The notes beneath the pieces are model-generated. The model had not been told where the DNA came from, searched no databases, and was given only the letters and a program-made list of their open reading frames with translations. A stretch of DNA of 64,000 nt from Nocardioides sp. Soil774 (lineage in GTDB: Bacteria > Actinomycetota > Actinomycetes > Propionibacteriales > Nocardioidaceae), in NCBI RefSeq assembly GCF_001428125.1, contig NZ_LMSM01000006.1, positions 608,270-672,269 of the forward strand, given 5' to 3'. The position numbers and the translations under genes are program-made. Within the stretch, counting starts at the first letter, position 1; every line of letters starts with the position of its first letter. Shown here one piece after another: positions 17,249 to 25,432 of the stretch.

Positions 17249-17284
17249 TTACACCCGTGTAGTTCACGAATTACACCGCTGTAG
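17249..17284 (+). promoter_or_regulatory. Tandem operator-like sites upstream of the NlpC/P60 gene
   Basis: TTACACCCGTGTAG (17249-17262) and TTACACCGCTGTAG (17271-17284) are two copies of a TACAC-n2-GTGTA inverted repeat (second copy with one arm mismatch). Their spacing of 22 bp is two helical turns. The pattern suggests a dimeric regulator binding cooperatively. The regulator cannot be named. Confidence 0.5.
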
Positions 17285-17370
17285 TCTGTCAAGTCGACAC
17301 GCCGGCACAAAGTGAAAAAGATGAGCAAAGTGTTCCCAGTGTGACGAAAGTTCACTAGCGTGCCTCGAGT

Positions 17371-17400
17371 TGCCCGTGCGATGGGGAAGTCGCACGGGCA
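17371..17400 (+). promoter_or_regulatory. Leader hairpin of the NlpC/P60 gene
   Basis: A perfect 11-bp stem, TGCCCGTGCGA/TCGCACGGGCA, with an 8-nt loop (17382-17389) lies 12 nt before the AAGGGAG ribosome site (17411-17417). A TAGCGT box at 17356-17361 could start the transcript near 17368, so the hairpin would be the very 5' end of the mRNA. It may stabilise the message or regulate it. Confidence 0.55.
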
Positions 17401-17422
17401 CCCCGAGCCCAAGGGAGCCCCC

Positions 17423-18895
17423 GTGCCCGTCGTCCCGCAGTCCGCACCGCCACGTCGTGCGACGTCGCGCTGGGCGACCGCGTGCACGCTGGTCGTCGCG
17501 CTGGCGATCGGCGGCGGGCTCCCGACCGCCTTCGCCGACGACGGCGACGCAGTGCCGAGCCAGGCCGACGTCGCGAATGCCCAGGAGAAGGCGGACGCCA
17601 AGGGGCGCGACGTCGCCTCCGTGCAGGCCGACCTGATCCGCGCCAACCTCGCGCTGGAGACGGCGGGCGACACCGCCGCCCAGGCCGCGGAAGCCTGGAA
17701 CGGTGCCCGCTGGCGCGTCGAGCAGGCCCGCGAGGACGCCCGGCAGGCGGAGGCCGCTGCCGCGTCGGCCCGTGCGGACGTCGAGGCCCAGCGCGAGCTC
17801 TACGCAGACACCGTGGTCCGGTCTTACGAGGAGGCCTCCGGGGTGCAGGGCCTGTCCGCAGTGGTCGAGGCCGACGGCATCGAGTCGCTGATCGACCGCA
17901 CGGTGACGATGGGCAACACCTCGGACGCCCTCGACAGCCAGTACGACGCCTACATCGCCTCCTCGGCGGTCGCGGACGTCACCGCGACCACCGCCGCCCA
18001 GGCCTCCGAGCGGGCCGAGGCGGCCGAGCGCGAGGCCGAGCAGGCGCGCGACGCCGCGGCCCAGGCGCAGGCCGAGGCCGGCACGCAGGCTGAGGCGATC
18101 GCCGCGACCAAGTCCGAGCTCATCGCCGAGCTCGCCGAGCTCCAGGGCATCAGCGTGCGCCTCGCCGAGAGGCGCCAGTCGGCACTCGAGCAGGCGGCCG
18201 CCGAGGCAGCCGCCGCCGCCGCGCAGGCCGAGGCCGATCCCCAGGCCCAGGCTGAGGCAGACGCACAGGCCCAGCAGGAGCAGGACGAGCAGCAGCCGAC
18301 CCCCACCCCCACCCCCACCACGAAGCCGACGCCGACGCCGACCAGTACACCGACTCCGTCCAGCACGCCCACCCCCACGCCCCAACCGACCCCGACCCCG
18401 ACGCCGACTGAGACGCCGACCCCCACGCCCACCCCCACGCCGACAGAGACGCCGACCCCCACCCCGGCGCCCACCCCCACCCCGACCCCCGCCCCCACCC
18501 CGACGCCCACCCCCACGCCCCCGCCCCCGGCCGGCGGCGCGGCGGCCGCGATCGCCTTCGCGACCGCGCAGCTGGGCGAGCCCTACCGCTGGGGCGCCTC
18601 GGGACCCGACGCGTGGGACTGTTCCGGGCTGACGGCGGGCGCCTGGGCCGCCGCCGGGACCTACCTCCCGCACTACTCCGTCGCGCAGTACACCCAGTCC
18701 ACGCGCATCACCGCGGCCCAGCTCGCGCCCGGCGACCTCGTCTTCTGGGGCTCCTCGAGCAGCGCGAGCTCGATCTACCACGTGGCGCTCTACGTCGGCG
18801 ACGGCCAGGTCATCCACGCCCCGCGCACCGGCCGCGACGTGAGCCGCGAGTCGATGTACGCCTGGCGCGCACCGAACTTCTTCGCGCGGCCCTGA
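17423..18895 (+). CDS. Secreted NlpC/P60 peptidoglycan hydrolase with coiled coil and Pro/Thr linker
   Basis: 490-residue exported endopeptidase that cleaves stem peptides in the cell wall. A signal peptide ([20 protein letters not shown], cleavage near residue 37) is followed by a long Ala/Glu/Gln-rich coiled coil of RipA type (~45-290), a Pro-Thr repeat linker, and a C-terminal NlpC/P60 domain. The domain has catalytic Cys in WDCSGL, His in YHVALYVG and a third polar residue in VIHAP. The GTG at 17423 was chosen because AAGGGAG lies 5 nt upstream; GTG 17360 and ATG 17381 lie in the promoter/hairpin region. It is probably autoinhibited by the coiled coil, as known for RipA. Confidence 0.88.
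   Translation: MPVVPQSAPPRRATSRWATACTLVVALAIGGGLPTAFADDGDAVPSQADVANAQEKADAKGRDVASVQADLIRANLALETAGDTAAQAAEAWNGARWRVEQAREDARQAEAAAASARADVEAQRELYADTVVRSYEEASGVQGLSAVVEADGIESLIDRTVTMGNTSDALDSQYDAYIASSAVADVTATTAAQASERAEAAEREAEQARDAAAQAQAEAGTQAEAIAATKSELIAELAELQGISVRLAERRQSALEQAAAEAAAAAAQAEADPQAQAEADAQAQQEQDEQQPTPTPTPTTKPTPTPTSTPTPSSTPTPTPQPTPTPTPTETPTPTPTPTPTETPTPTPAPTPTPTPAPTPTPTPTPPPPAGGAAAAIAFATAQLGEPYRWGASGPDAWDCSGLTAGAWAAAGTYLPHYSVAQYTQSTRITAAQLAPGDLVFWGSSSSASSIYHVALYVGDGQVIHAPRTGRDVSRESMYAWRAPNFFARP
18296..18531 (+). repeat. Pro-Thr codon repeat tract (simple-sequence DNA)
   Basis: About 78 codons of alternating CCN and ACN encode a PT/TP linker interrupted by occasional Glu, Lys, Ser and Ala. 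On DNA it is a strongly strand-biased C-rich tract (ACCCCC units). It joins the coiled coil to the catalytic domain and should vary in length between strains by slippage. Confidence 0.85.
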
Positions 18896-18922
18896 CCGTC
18901 GTGGGGAGGGCCGCGCGAGGGG

Positions 18923-19810
18923 TCACCGCACCTTGCGGGCGAACCTCGCTGCCAGCTCGGCCGGGTCGAGGTCGCCGTCGAGGATGAGCCGCGTCGCCCA
19001 CCCCGACGTGTCGATGCCGGACAGCTCCTCGAAGAGCGCGAGGTCCTTGGCGTAGACCTCGGCCAGCCGCGCGAGGTCGTCGCCGCTCGGTGCGGTGCCG
19101 GGCACCTGCTCGGCCCCGGCGTGCCAGTTCTTCAGCGGCGGCACCCGCTCGAAGCGCGGGAGGTCGAGGAAGTCGGTGGTGCGGTGGATGGTCTGCTCGA
19201 AGTCGCCGAGCATCTCGCGCAGCTCCAGCAGCAGCCACTGACGGCGGTCGAAGAGCTCGAAGCCGCGCTGCAGCTGCTCGCCGTAGAAGCCACGCGCCAG
19301 GCCGGTCATGTGCCGCCACCGCATCGTGCGTACGTCGTCGGGCACCGCGTCGGGGAGCGAGGTGTGCGGCCACTCGGTCAGGAAGTCCGGCCAGTCGGGC
19401 CAGGCCAGGTTGCGCGAGCGCAGCATCACCCAGTGGGAGAACAGCCGCTCGAGGGGGTCGCGGAAGACGGCGATGAGCGGCAGGTCGGGGTCGTAGGCCT
19501 GCATCCGGCGCAGCGCCTGCGGCCAGTAGAGGTAGGTGGGGCTGGCGTCGCCGAGCAGGCGGTGGATCGGGGCTCGGCGTGGCGCGGTGTAGTCGGCCGC
19601 GTAGTCCGGCGCCGACCAGTCGACGGTCTCGTCGTCGAAGTAGTGCCGCTCCTTGTCGGGGGCCTGGCACACCAGCGGGTGCTGGTTGAGCGTCACCGCG
19701 AGCGTCGACGTGCCGCCCTTCTGCACGCCGACGACGGCGAAGTTGTAGGCCATCTTCCCGGCGGCGTTCCCCGTGCCCTCGCCCGCAGGGGTGTCAGCGG
19801 TGGTGTTCAT
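18923..19810 (-). CDS. PAPS-dependent sulfotransferase
   Basis: 295-residue cytoplasmic enzyme that moves a sulfate from 3'-phosphoadenylyl sulfate to an acceptor, probably a carbohydrate or lipid. The 5'-phosphosulfate loop is GVQKGGTST (28-36) and the 3'-phosphate site is FRDPLERLFSHW (R117 and S125). The DKERHYFDDE segment before the catalytic region is like heparan-type sulfotransferases. TAGGTT lies 7 nt upstream of the ATG at 19810, supporting this start over the internal Met20. It shares a 36-bp intergenic region with the acyl-CoA oxidase gene. The acceptor is unknown. Confidence 0.87.
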   Translation of the reverse strand: MNTTADTPAGEGTGNAAGKMAYNFAVVGVQKGGTSTLAVTLNQHPLVCQAPDKERHYFDDETVDWSAPDYAADYTAPRRAPIHRLLGDASPTYLYWPQALRRMQAYDPDLPLIAVFRDPLERLFSHWVMLRSRNLAWPDWPDFLTEWPHTSLPDAVPDDVRTMRWRHMTGLARGFYGEQLQRGFELFDRRQWLLLELREMLGDFEQTIHRTTDFLDLPRFERVPPLKNWHAGAEQVPGTAPSGDDLARLAEVYAKDLALFEELSGIDTSGWATRLILDGDLDPAELAARFARKVR

Positions 19811-19817
19811 CGCGAGG

Positions 19818-19839
19818 AACCTACCCGTCGGGCTAGTTT
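19818..19839. promoter_or_regulatory. Divergent pair of -10 boxes (sulfotransferase / acyl-CoA oxidase)
   Basis: On the minus strand TAGGTT (forward 19818-19823) is 7 nt from the ATG at 19810. On the plus strand TAGTTT (19834-19839) is 7 nt from the ATG at 19847. Both mRNAs would be leaderless, with back-to-back promoters in 36 bp. Confidence 0.5.
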
Positions 19840-19846
19840 GGGCGGT

Positions 19847-21907
19847 ATGGCCACCGACCAGGTCCCTCCGATCGCCGACGAGATTCCCACGCCCGTGCCC
19901 GAGGCCGCTGCGGTCGCGGGCGACGACGACGCGGTGCATGCAGCCGACCGCGGCTACGCCGAGCCGGTCGTCGACGTCGCCGCGCTGCGCAGCCTCCTCG
20001 ACGGCCGCTACCGCGAGGTCCGCGACCTGGTGCGTGCCAACCTCGCCGAGCACGCGCAGGTGCTGCTGGACGCCGAGCAGATGACCACCTCCGAGTTCCG
20101 CGACCGGGTGCGGGACGTCGTGGTGATGATGGCCGAGTCCGGCCAGACCGGCATGGGATTCCCCACCGAGCACGGCGGCGGCGGCGACATCGGCGCCTCG
20201 GTCGCCGCCTTCGAGACCCTGGCCTACGGCGACCTGTCGGTGCTGGTGAAGGTGGGTGTGCAGTTCGGCCTCTTCGGCGGCGCGATCCTCCAGCTCGGCA
20301 CCCAGCACCACCACGACGCCTACCTCGCCGACCTCGTCACCGGCCGCACCATGGGCTGCTTCGCGATGACCGAGACCGGGCACGGCTCCAACGTGCAGGC
20401 GCTGGGCACAGTGGCGACGTACGACGCCGAGGCGCAGGAGTTCGTCATCACCACCCCCGACGACGTCAGCCGCAAGGACTACATCGGCAACGCCGCGGCC
20501 CACGCCGAGCTCGCAGTCGTCTTCGCCCAGCTTGAGGTCCCGAGCGAGGAGGGCGTCGAGCGCCACGGCGTGCACGCCTTCGTGGTGCCGATCCGCGAGG
20601 GCGGACGCGTCCTCGACGGCGTGAGGATCGAGGACTGCGGTCCCAAGATGGGCCTGGACGGCGTCGACAACGGCCGGCTGTGGTTCGACCACGTGCGGGT
20701 GCCGCGCACCGCGCTGCTCAACCAGTTCGCCGAGGTGACGCCCGAGGGCCGCTACCTCTCGCCGATCGACAACCCCAACAAGCGCTTCTTCACCATGCTC
20801 GGCACCCTCGTGCAGGGCCGGGTCTGCGTCGGCGGCGCCGGGATCAACGCCGCCAAGGTCGCGCTCACGATCGCCACCCGCTACGCCGACCGTCGTCGGC
20901 AGTTCGAGGCGGTCTCGCCCGACGAGGAGCAGGTGCTCCTCGACTACGGCATGCACCAGCGCCGCCTGCTGCCGCTGCTGGCGCGGACGTACGCCCTCCA
21001 CTTCGCGCAGGAGGTCGTCGCCGGGCAGCTGCACGAGGTCTTCTCCGGCCCCGGCCCGACCGAGCCCGGCAGCGACGAGCACGCCCGCCGGATGCTCGAG
21101 TCGCGCGCCGCCGGCACCAAGGCCCTCGGCACCTGGCACGCCACCCGCACCATCCAGGAGTGCCGCGAGGCCTGCGGGGGAGCGGGCTACCTCAGCGAGA
21201 ACAGGTTCGCCGCGCTCAAGGCCGACACCGACGTCTTCACGACCTTCGAGGGCGACAACCACGTCCTGCTGCAGCTGGTGGCCAAGGGGCTGCTCACCGA
21301 CTACGCCGGCGAGTTCGAGGACATGGACCAGCTCGGCATGGCGCGCTTCGTCGCCGGCCTGGCCGTCGAGACGGTCGTCGAGCGCACCGCGGTGCACAAG
21401 CTCGTGCAGTCGGTGCGCGACCTGCTGCCCGGCGGCGACCGGTGGGACCAGGAGGCCGGGCTGCTCGACCCGGCCTACCAGCTGGCCATGCTGCGTTTCC
21501 GCGAGGAGCACATGATCGGCGGCGTCGCACGCCGCCTCAAGCGTGGCATCGACCAGGGGGCCAACCCCGGCGCGGTCTTCTCGCGCGTGCAGGACCACGT
21601 CATCGCCGCGGCGCGCGCCCACACCGAGCGCCTCGTGCTCGAGGCGTTCGTCGCCAAGGTCGCCGCGCTGCCCGACGGCGACCTCAAGGTCGCGCTCAAC
21701 CTGCTCTGCGACCTGCACGCGCTGGCCACCATCGAGGCCGACCGCGCGTGGTTCATGGAGCACGGGCGCCTCTCCAGTGCCCGCTCCAAGGCGATCAGCC
21801 GCGAGGTCAACGCGCTGTGCCGCAAGGTCCGCCCACTGGCGGTGGACCTGGTCGACGCGTTCGGGGTGCCCGAGGAGATGCTGCGGTCCGAGGAGCTCAT
21901 CGGGTGA
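19847..21907 (+). CDS. Acyl-CoA oxidase/dehydrogenase family protein
   Basis: 686 residues, the length of peroxisomal-type acyl-CoA oxidases rather than the ~390 of ordinary dehydrogenases. It oxidises acyl-CoA to trans-2-enoyl-CoA with FAD. Visible motifs are the FAD-binding CFAMTETGHGSN, the adenine-side QECREACGGAGYLSENRF, and the catalytic Glu in TFEGDNHVLLQ (E468). A C-terminal acyl-CoA-oxidase helical domain fills the rest. The methyltransferase gene follows after 4-13 bp depending on its start. Confidence 0.88.
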   Translation: MATDQVPPIADEIPTPVPEAAAVAGDDDAVHAADRGYAEPVVDVAALRSLLDGRYREVRDLVRANLAEHAQVLLDAEQMTTSEFRDRVRDVVVMMAESGQTGMGFPTEHGGGGDIGASVAAFETLAYGDLSVLVKVGVQFGLFGGAILQLGTQHHHDAYLADLVTGRTMGCFAMTETGHGSNVQALGTVATYDAEAQEFVITTPDDVSRKDYIGNAAAHAELAVVFAQLEVPSEEGVERHGVHAFVVPIREGGRVLDGVRIEDCGPKMGLDGVDNGRLWFDHVRVPRTALLNQFAEVTPEGRYLSPIDNPNKRFFTMLGTLVQGRVCVGGAGINAAKVALTIATRYADRRRQFEAVSPDEEQVLLDYGMHQRRLLPLLARTYALHFAQEVVAGQLHEVFSGPGPTEPGSDEHARRMLESRAAGTKALGTWHATRTIQECREACGGAGYLSENRFAALKADTDVFTTFEGDNHVLLQLVAKGLLTDYAGEFEDMDQLGMARFVAGLAVETVVERTAVHKLVQSVRDLLPGGDRWDQEAGLLDPAYQLAMLRFREEHMIGGVARRLKRGIDQGANPGAVFSRVQDHVIAAARAHTERLVLEAFVAKVAALPDGDLKVALNLLCDLHALATIEADRAWFMEHGRLSSARSKAISREVNALCRKVRPLAVDLVDAFGVPEEMLRSEELIG

Positions 21908-21920
21908 GGCCGTGTCCTTC

Positions 21921-22604
21921 ATGAGGCTGCCGGGGCTCGGCGGCTGGAGCGAGGACCCCCTCTGGTCCTACGTCTACCCCTGGCTCGTCGACCACGAGCC
22001 CGTCGGTCCGCTCGCCTGGCGCCTCGGCACCGGCAGCGACCTCTCGCTGCTCCACGACGCGGCGGCGGAGCTGGGCACGCTGCCTGCCGGTGCGCGGGTG
22101 CTGGACGTGCCGACCGGCTCCGGCGTCGCGCTGCGCGGCGTACGCCCCGGGCAGGGCCTCGACGTCGTCGTGGCCGACATCTCCGCCACCATGCTCCGGC
22201 GCGCGACGGCGACGGCACGGCGCCTCGGCGTGGCCGACCAGGTGACGCCGGCGGTGACCGACGTGGCCTCGATGCCGTTCGCCGACGGCTCCTTCGACCT
22301 GGTCGTGTCGTTCACCGGCCTGCACTGCTTCCCCGACCCGCGCCGCGCGATCCAGGAGATGGTCCGCGTGCTCGCCCCCGGCGGCGTGATCACCGGCAGC
22401 TCGATCTTCACCGACACCGGCCGGCGCTACGAGCTGCTGCGCCGCAGCGGCACCCGCGCGGGCATCCTCGGCCCGATGTGCACCTCGACCGAGGCGCGCA
22501 CGTGGCTGCTGGAGGCCGGCTGCGACGTCGTCGAACTCACCCTGCACGGCGCCCTCGGCTACTTCCGCGCGACCCGACAGCCGGGCCGGGAGGCGACCGC
22601 ATGA
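21921..22604 (+). CDS. Class I SAM-dependent methyltransferase
   Basis: 227 residues with a Rossmann-type methyltransferase core: VLDVPTGSG (motif I), VVADIS (acidic residue for the SAM ribose) and FDLVVSFTGLHCFPDPRRAIQEMVRVLAPGG (motifs IV-VI), as in the Methyltransf_11 group. A GTG at 21912 is an alternative start; the ATG was preferred because GTGAGG is 11 nt upstream of it and only 2 nt from the GTG. It lies between an acyl-CoA oxidase and a small hydrolase and is coupled to the latter by ATGA. Substrate unknown. Confidence 0.8.
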   Translation: MRLPGLGGWSEDPLWSYVYPWLVDHEPVGPLAWRLGTGSDLSLLHDAAAELGTLPAGARVLDVPTGSGVALRGVRPGQGLDVVVADISATMLRRATATARRLGVADQVTPAVTDVASMPFADGSFDLVVSFTGLHCFPDPRRAIQEMVRVLAPGGVITGSSIFTDTGRRYELLRRSGTRAGILGPMCTSTEARTWLLEAGCDVVELTLHGALGYFRATRQPGREATA

Positions 22605-23176
22605 CCTTCGGAGGACTACCGACCCGCTGGGAGCCCGCGGGCCGTAGCCGCGGCCTCGCGCTGGTCGTGCCGGGACGGGCGTACTCGCCCTCGGCGCCGC
22701 TCCTCGAGCTCGCCCGTCGCGCCCTGCTGCAGCACGGCTTCGCCGTCCAGCAGGTCTGGTGGGACACCACGACCAAGGGCGACGAGGACGGCGACTCGTG
22801 GGTGCGCAGGCACGTGGTCGAGGCGCTCGCGCAGGAGGACGCCGACCGGGTGCTGGTCGTCGCGAAGTCGCTGGGCACCCGCGCCGCGTCGTACGCCGCC
22901 GAGCGCGGGCTCGACGCGATCTGGTTCACCCCGCTGCTGGTCGAGGCGCCGCTCGCGGAGGCCATCGCCGCCAACCCCGGACGCCAGCTGCTCGTCGGCG
23001 GCCTGGCCGACGAGCTGTGGGACACCGACGTCGCGCGCGAGCTGGGAGCCAACGGCTGCGACGTGCTCGAGGTCGCCGACGCCGACCACTCCATGGCCAC
23101 GCCCGATGCCGTGCGCACCGCGGAGATCCACCTCGAGGTCGCGCGGGCGGTCGAGGTGTTCCTGTCCGGGCTGTGA
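22601..23176 (+). CDS. Small alpha/beta hydrolase (dienelactone-hydrolase/Tex30-like)
   Basis: 191 residues. The strand GLALVVPGRAYS and the nucleophile elbow VVAKSLGT (G-x-S-x-G variant, KSLGT) fit a minimal alpha/beta hydrolase; ADADHSM near the end provides the catalytic His. The start overlaps the methyltransferase stop (ATGA). The family is common in actinobacteria and not functionally defined. Confidence 0.75.
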   Translation: MTFGGLPTRWEPAGRSRGLALVVPGRAYSPSAPLLELARRALLQHGFAVQQVWWDTTTKGDEDGDSWVRRHVVEALAQEDADRVLVVAKSLGTRAASYAAERGLDAIWFTPLLVEAPLAEAIAANPGRQLLVGGLADELWDTDVARELGANGCDVLEVADADHSMATPDAVRTAEIHLEVARAVEVFLSGL

Positions 23177-23180
23177 GCCG

Positions 23181-23894
23181 TCAGCCCCACAGCAGGGCGA
23201 GGAACCGCTCCGCGTCGCCGGCGCGCGGGATGTTGTTGAACAGGACGTAGGGCGAGGGCCTGCCGTCGATCCGCTCACGCAGCCGGAGCAGCTCGTCGTC
23301 GGTGTGGACGTGCCGCGAGCCCGTGGTGCCGTGCAGCCGGTAGTAGGTCCGGTCGGGGGTGACGGTCTCGGTCTGCATCGGGTCGACGACGTGCACCAGG
23401 TCCAGCTCGGAGCAGAGCTCGGCGAGCAGCTGGGCGGGCCACTCGCCCCGTGGCTCCCAGAGGAGGCGACCGGCCGGTCGCTCGACCTGCGCCAGGAAGG
23501 TCCGCATGCGGGCGACGTTGCCGGGCGTCGGGCGGAAGCTGCGCGGGCACTGCAGCAGCACGGCCGTCGCCCGCAGCACGCGGGCGCACTCCAGCGTGCG
23601 CTGCCACCCCGCCAGCACGGGAGGCGTCGTCCGGAACGCTCCCACCTGTCCCCGGGCGCTGTCGGGCAGCGGCGTCCTGAGCCGCCGGTAGGTCGGGCTG
23701 CCCGACTCGTGGGTCACGACCTGCCAGGCCTTGATGGTGAACTCGAAGTCCGGCGGCACCTGGGCGCGCCAGCGGGCGAGCAGCGTGTCGGACGGCGGCT
23801 CGTAGAACGTGTGCTGCACCTCGACGAGCGGGAAGCGGCGCACGTAGGACGCCTGCGACACCGTCCAGCCACACAGCCCGACGCGCACATCCAC
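23181..23894 (-). CDS. DUF72-family TIM-barrel protein (YecE-like)
   Basis: 237 residues with the DUF72 signatures: VRVGLCGWT at the start, YEPPSDTLLARWRAQVPPDFEFTIKAWQ, WEPRGEW, and YYRLHGTTGS. The fold is a TIM barrel and the function is undefined in the literature I know. The GTG at 23894 puts VDVRVGLCGW at the N-terminus as in relatives; the frame is open further upstream. It converges on the hydrolase gene with 4 bp between stops. It is divergent from the ECF41 operon. Confidence 0.82.
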   Translation of the reverse strand: MDVRVGLCGWTVSQASYVRRFPLVEVQHTFYEPPSDTLLARWRAQVPPDFEFTIKAWQVVTHESGSPTYRRLRTPLPDSARGQVGAFRTTPPVLAGWQRTLECARVLRATAVLLQCPRSFRPTPGNVARMRTFLAQVERPAGRLLWEPRGEWPAQLLAELCSELDLVHVVDPMQTETVTPDRTYYRLHGTTGSRHVHTDDELLRLRERIDGRPSPYVLFNNIPRAGDAERFLALLWG

Positions 23895-23921
23895 CGATCC
23901 AGCATCGTGGGCCAGCCGGCC

Positions 23922-23948
23922 TGTCACACCACCCACCCGGGCGGTGTC
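23922..23948 (+). promoter_or_regulatory. ECF41-type promoter (TGTCACA-N16-TGTC)
   Basis: TGTCACA (23922-23928) is the published ECF41 -35 element. After 16 nt comes TGTC (23945-23948), one base from the ECF41 -10 CGTC. It lies 33 bp before the ATG of the AhpD-like gene, so the sigma factor encoded downstream probably transcribes its own operon. Confidence 0.7.
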
Positions 23949-23981
23949 TCCATGTCAACACCCACGACAACAGGAGGACAG

Positions 23982-24563
23982 ATGCCCAGCCAGTTCCGGA
24001 TCCCGAAGGCCCGCATCGACGGGGCATACGGCGCCGTCATGACCCGTGTCGCGCGGCGCACGTGGGGCCAGGTGCCCGACAACGCCTACGTCCTGTGGCA
24101 CAACTTGCCCGTCCTCAAGGCGGTCTTCGGCTTCGAGCAGAAGGTCGGCCGGTGGAAGGCGCTCGACCCGCACCTCAGGTCGTACGCCGAGATGGCGAGC
24201 GCGGGGGCGATCGGCTGCTCGTGGTGCCTGGACTTCGGCTACTTCATCGCCCACACCCAGGGCCTCGACGAGGCCAAGGTGCGCGAGGTGCCGCGGTGGC
24301 GCGAGTCGGAGGTCTTCACCGACCTCGAGCGCGAGGTGATGGCCTATGCCGAGGCGATGACCGTGACGCCTCCGGAGGTCACCGACGAGATGGTGGCGAG
24401 CCTCGACGAGCAGCTCGGCCACGCAGCCGTCGTCGAGCTCACCATGATGGTGGCGGTGGAGAACGAGCGCTCGCGCTTCAACTCCGCGATGGGGCTGGCC
24501 TCGCAGGGCTTCAGCGACGTCTGCGAGCTGCCGCTGGCGCAGGCTGGGACGATCAGCAGGTGA
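23982..24563 (+). CDS. Carboxymuconolactone-decarboxylase / AhpD-like protein, ECF41 partner
   Basis: 193-residue CMD-fold protein with the AhpD redox signature GCSWC (Cys79, Cys82) and the nearby His91 in FIAHTQG, suggesting thiol-disulfide or peroxidase-reductase chemistry. The ATG at 23982 follows AGGAGG by 4 nt; the upstream ATG at 23952 would start almost at the predicted transcription start. The gene overlaps the ECF41 sigma gene by 4 bp. ECF41 sigma factors are known to be encoded beside COE genes (carboxymuconolactone decarboxylase, oxidoreductase, epimerase); this is the C type. Confidence 0.88.
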   Translation: MPSQFRIPKARIDGAYGAVMTRVARRTWGQVPDNAYVLWHNLPVLKAVFGFEQKVGRWKALDPHLRSYAEMASAGAIGCSWCLDFGYFIAHTQGLDEAKVREVPRWRESEVFTDLEREVMAYAEAMTVTPPEVTDEMVASLDEQLGHAAVVELTMMVAVENERSRFNSAMGLASQGFSDVCELPLAQAGTISR

Positions 24564-25420
24564 CGGACGACTTCTCTGCCCACCGGAGCCTGCTGTTCAC
24601 GGTGGCCTACGAGATGCTCGGCTCCGCCGCCGACGCCGAGGACGTCGTCCAGGAGGTGTGGCTGCGGTGGGCGGGCGTGTACGTCGCCGAGGTGCGCGAC
24701 CCGCGCGCCTATCTCGTCCGGATGACCACGCGGCTCTCGCTCAACCGCCTGCGCACGCTGTCGCGACGGCGTGAGGACTACGTCGGCACGTGGCTGCCCG
24801 AGCCCGTGCTCACCGCGCCGGACGTCGCCGACGACGTCGCGCTCGCCGACAGCGTGTCGACCGCCATGCTGCTGGTGCTCGAGACCCTGCCGCCCACCGA
24901 GCGCGCGGTCTTCGTGCTGCGCGAGGTCTTCGACGTGCCCTACGCCGAGATCGCCGAGGCGGTCGAGAAGTCCGAGCCCGCGGTGCGTCAGATCGCCAGC
25001 CGGGCGCGTGCGCACGTCGCCGAGCGCCGTCCGCGCTCGTCCGTCAGCGCTGCGGAGCGCGACGCGGTCATCGAGAGGTTCCGGGCCGCCGCGGCGGGCG
25101 GTGACCTCCAGGCGCTGATGGACGTGCTCGCGCCCGACGTGGTGCTGATGACCGACGGCGGCGGCCGGGTGAAGGCGGCGCTCAACCCGATCTTCGGGCG
25201 CGAGAAGGTGCTCCGCTTCCTGTCCGCGGTCGCGCCCGGCGCGCTCGAGCTCGTGCCGGTGTGGCTCAACGGCTCGCCCGCGATCCAGTTCGTGGTCGCG
25301 GGTCAGCGCGACGGCGTGGGCACGATGGTCGTCGAGGACGGCGTCGTGACGCGCCTGTTCCTCGTGCGCAACCCCGACAAGCTCGGGGCGGTCGGCGAGG
25401 AGGTCGGCCTCAGCAGGTGA
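24560..25420 (+). CDS. ECF41-family RNA polymerase sigma factor with SnoaL-like C-terminal domain
   Basis: 286 residues. Sigma region 2 (~5-70, AEDVVQEVWLRW) and region 4 (~105-160, PPTERAVFVLREVFDVPYAEIAEAV) are followed by a SnoaL-like domain (~168-286). This domain has the ECF41 hallmark motifs DGGGR (199-203) and NPDKL (271-275), which in characterised members regulate sigma activity in place of an anti-sigma factor. The GTG start overlaps the stop of the AhpD-like gene (GTGA). The promoter-like TGTCACA motif upstream of the pair suggests autoregulation. Confidence 0.92.
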   Translation: MTDDFSAHRSLLFTVAYEMLGSAADAEDVVQEVWLRWAGVYVAEVRDPRAYLVRMTTRLSLNRLRTLSRRREDYVGTWLPEPVLTAPDVADDVALADSVSTAMLLVLETLPPTERAVFVLREVFDVPYAEIAEAVEKSEPAVRQIASRARAHVAERRPRSSVSAAERDAVIERFRAAAAGGDLQALMDVLAPDVVLMTDGGGRVKAALNPIFGREKVLRFLSAVAPGALELVPVWLNGSPAIQFVVAGQRDGVGTMVVEDGVVTRLFLVRNPDKLGAVGEEVGLSR

Positions 25421-25432
25421 GGCCGGCGTACG

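Noticed and set aside
17228..17422. Possible c-di-AMP (ydaO-type) riboswitch upstream of the NlpC/P60 gene
   Set aside because: Such riboswitches often precede these hydrolases in actinobacteria, and disA is in the window, but the conserved aptamer sequences are not present. Only a simple hairpin is seen.
17360..17422. Upstream starts GTG 17360 and ATG 17381 for the NlpC/P60 gene
   Set aside because: They fall on the candidate -10 box and inside the hairpin, and lack ribosome sites. GTG 17423 has AAGGGAG at good distance and gives a proper signal peptide.
18296..18531. Repeat tract considered as a CRISPR array or minisatellite
   Set aside because: It is in frame within the NlpC/P60 gene and encodes a Pro-Thr linker; there are no spacers.
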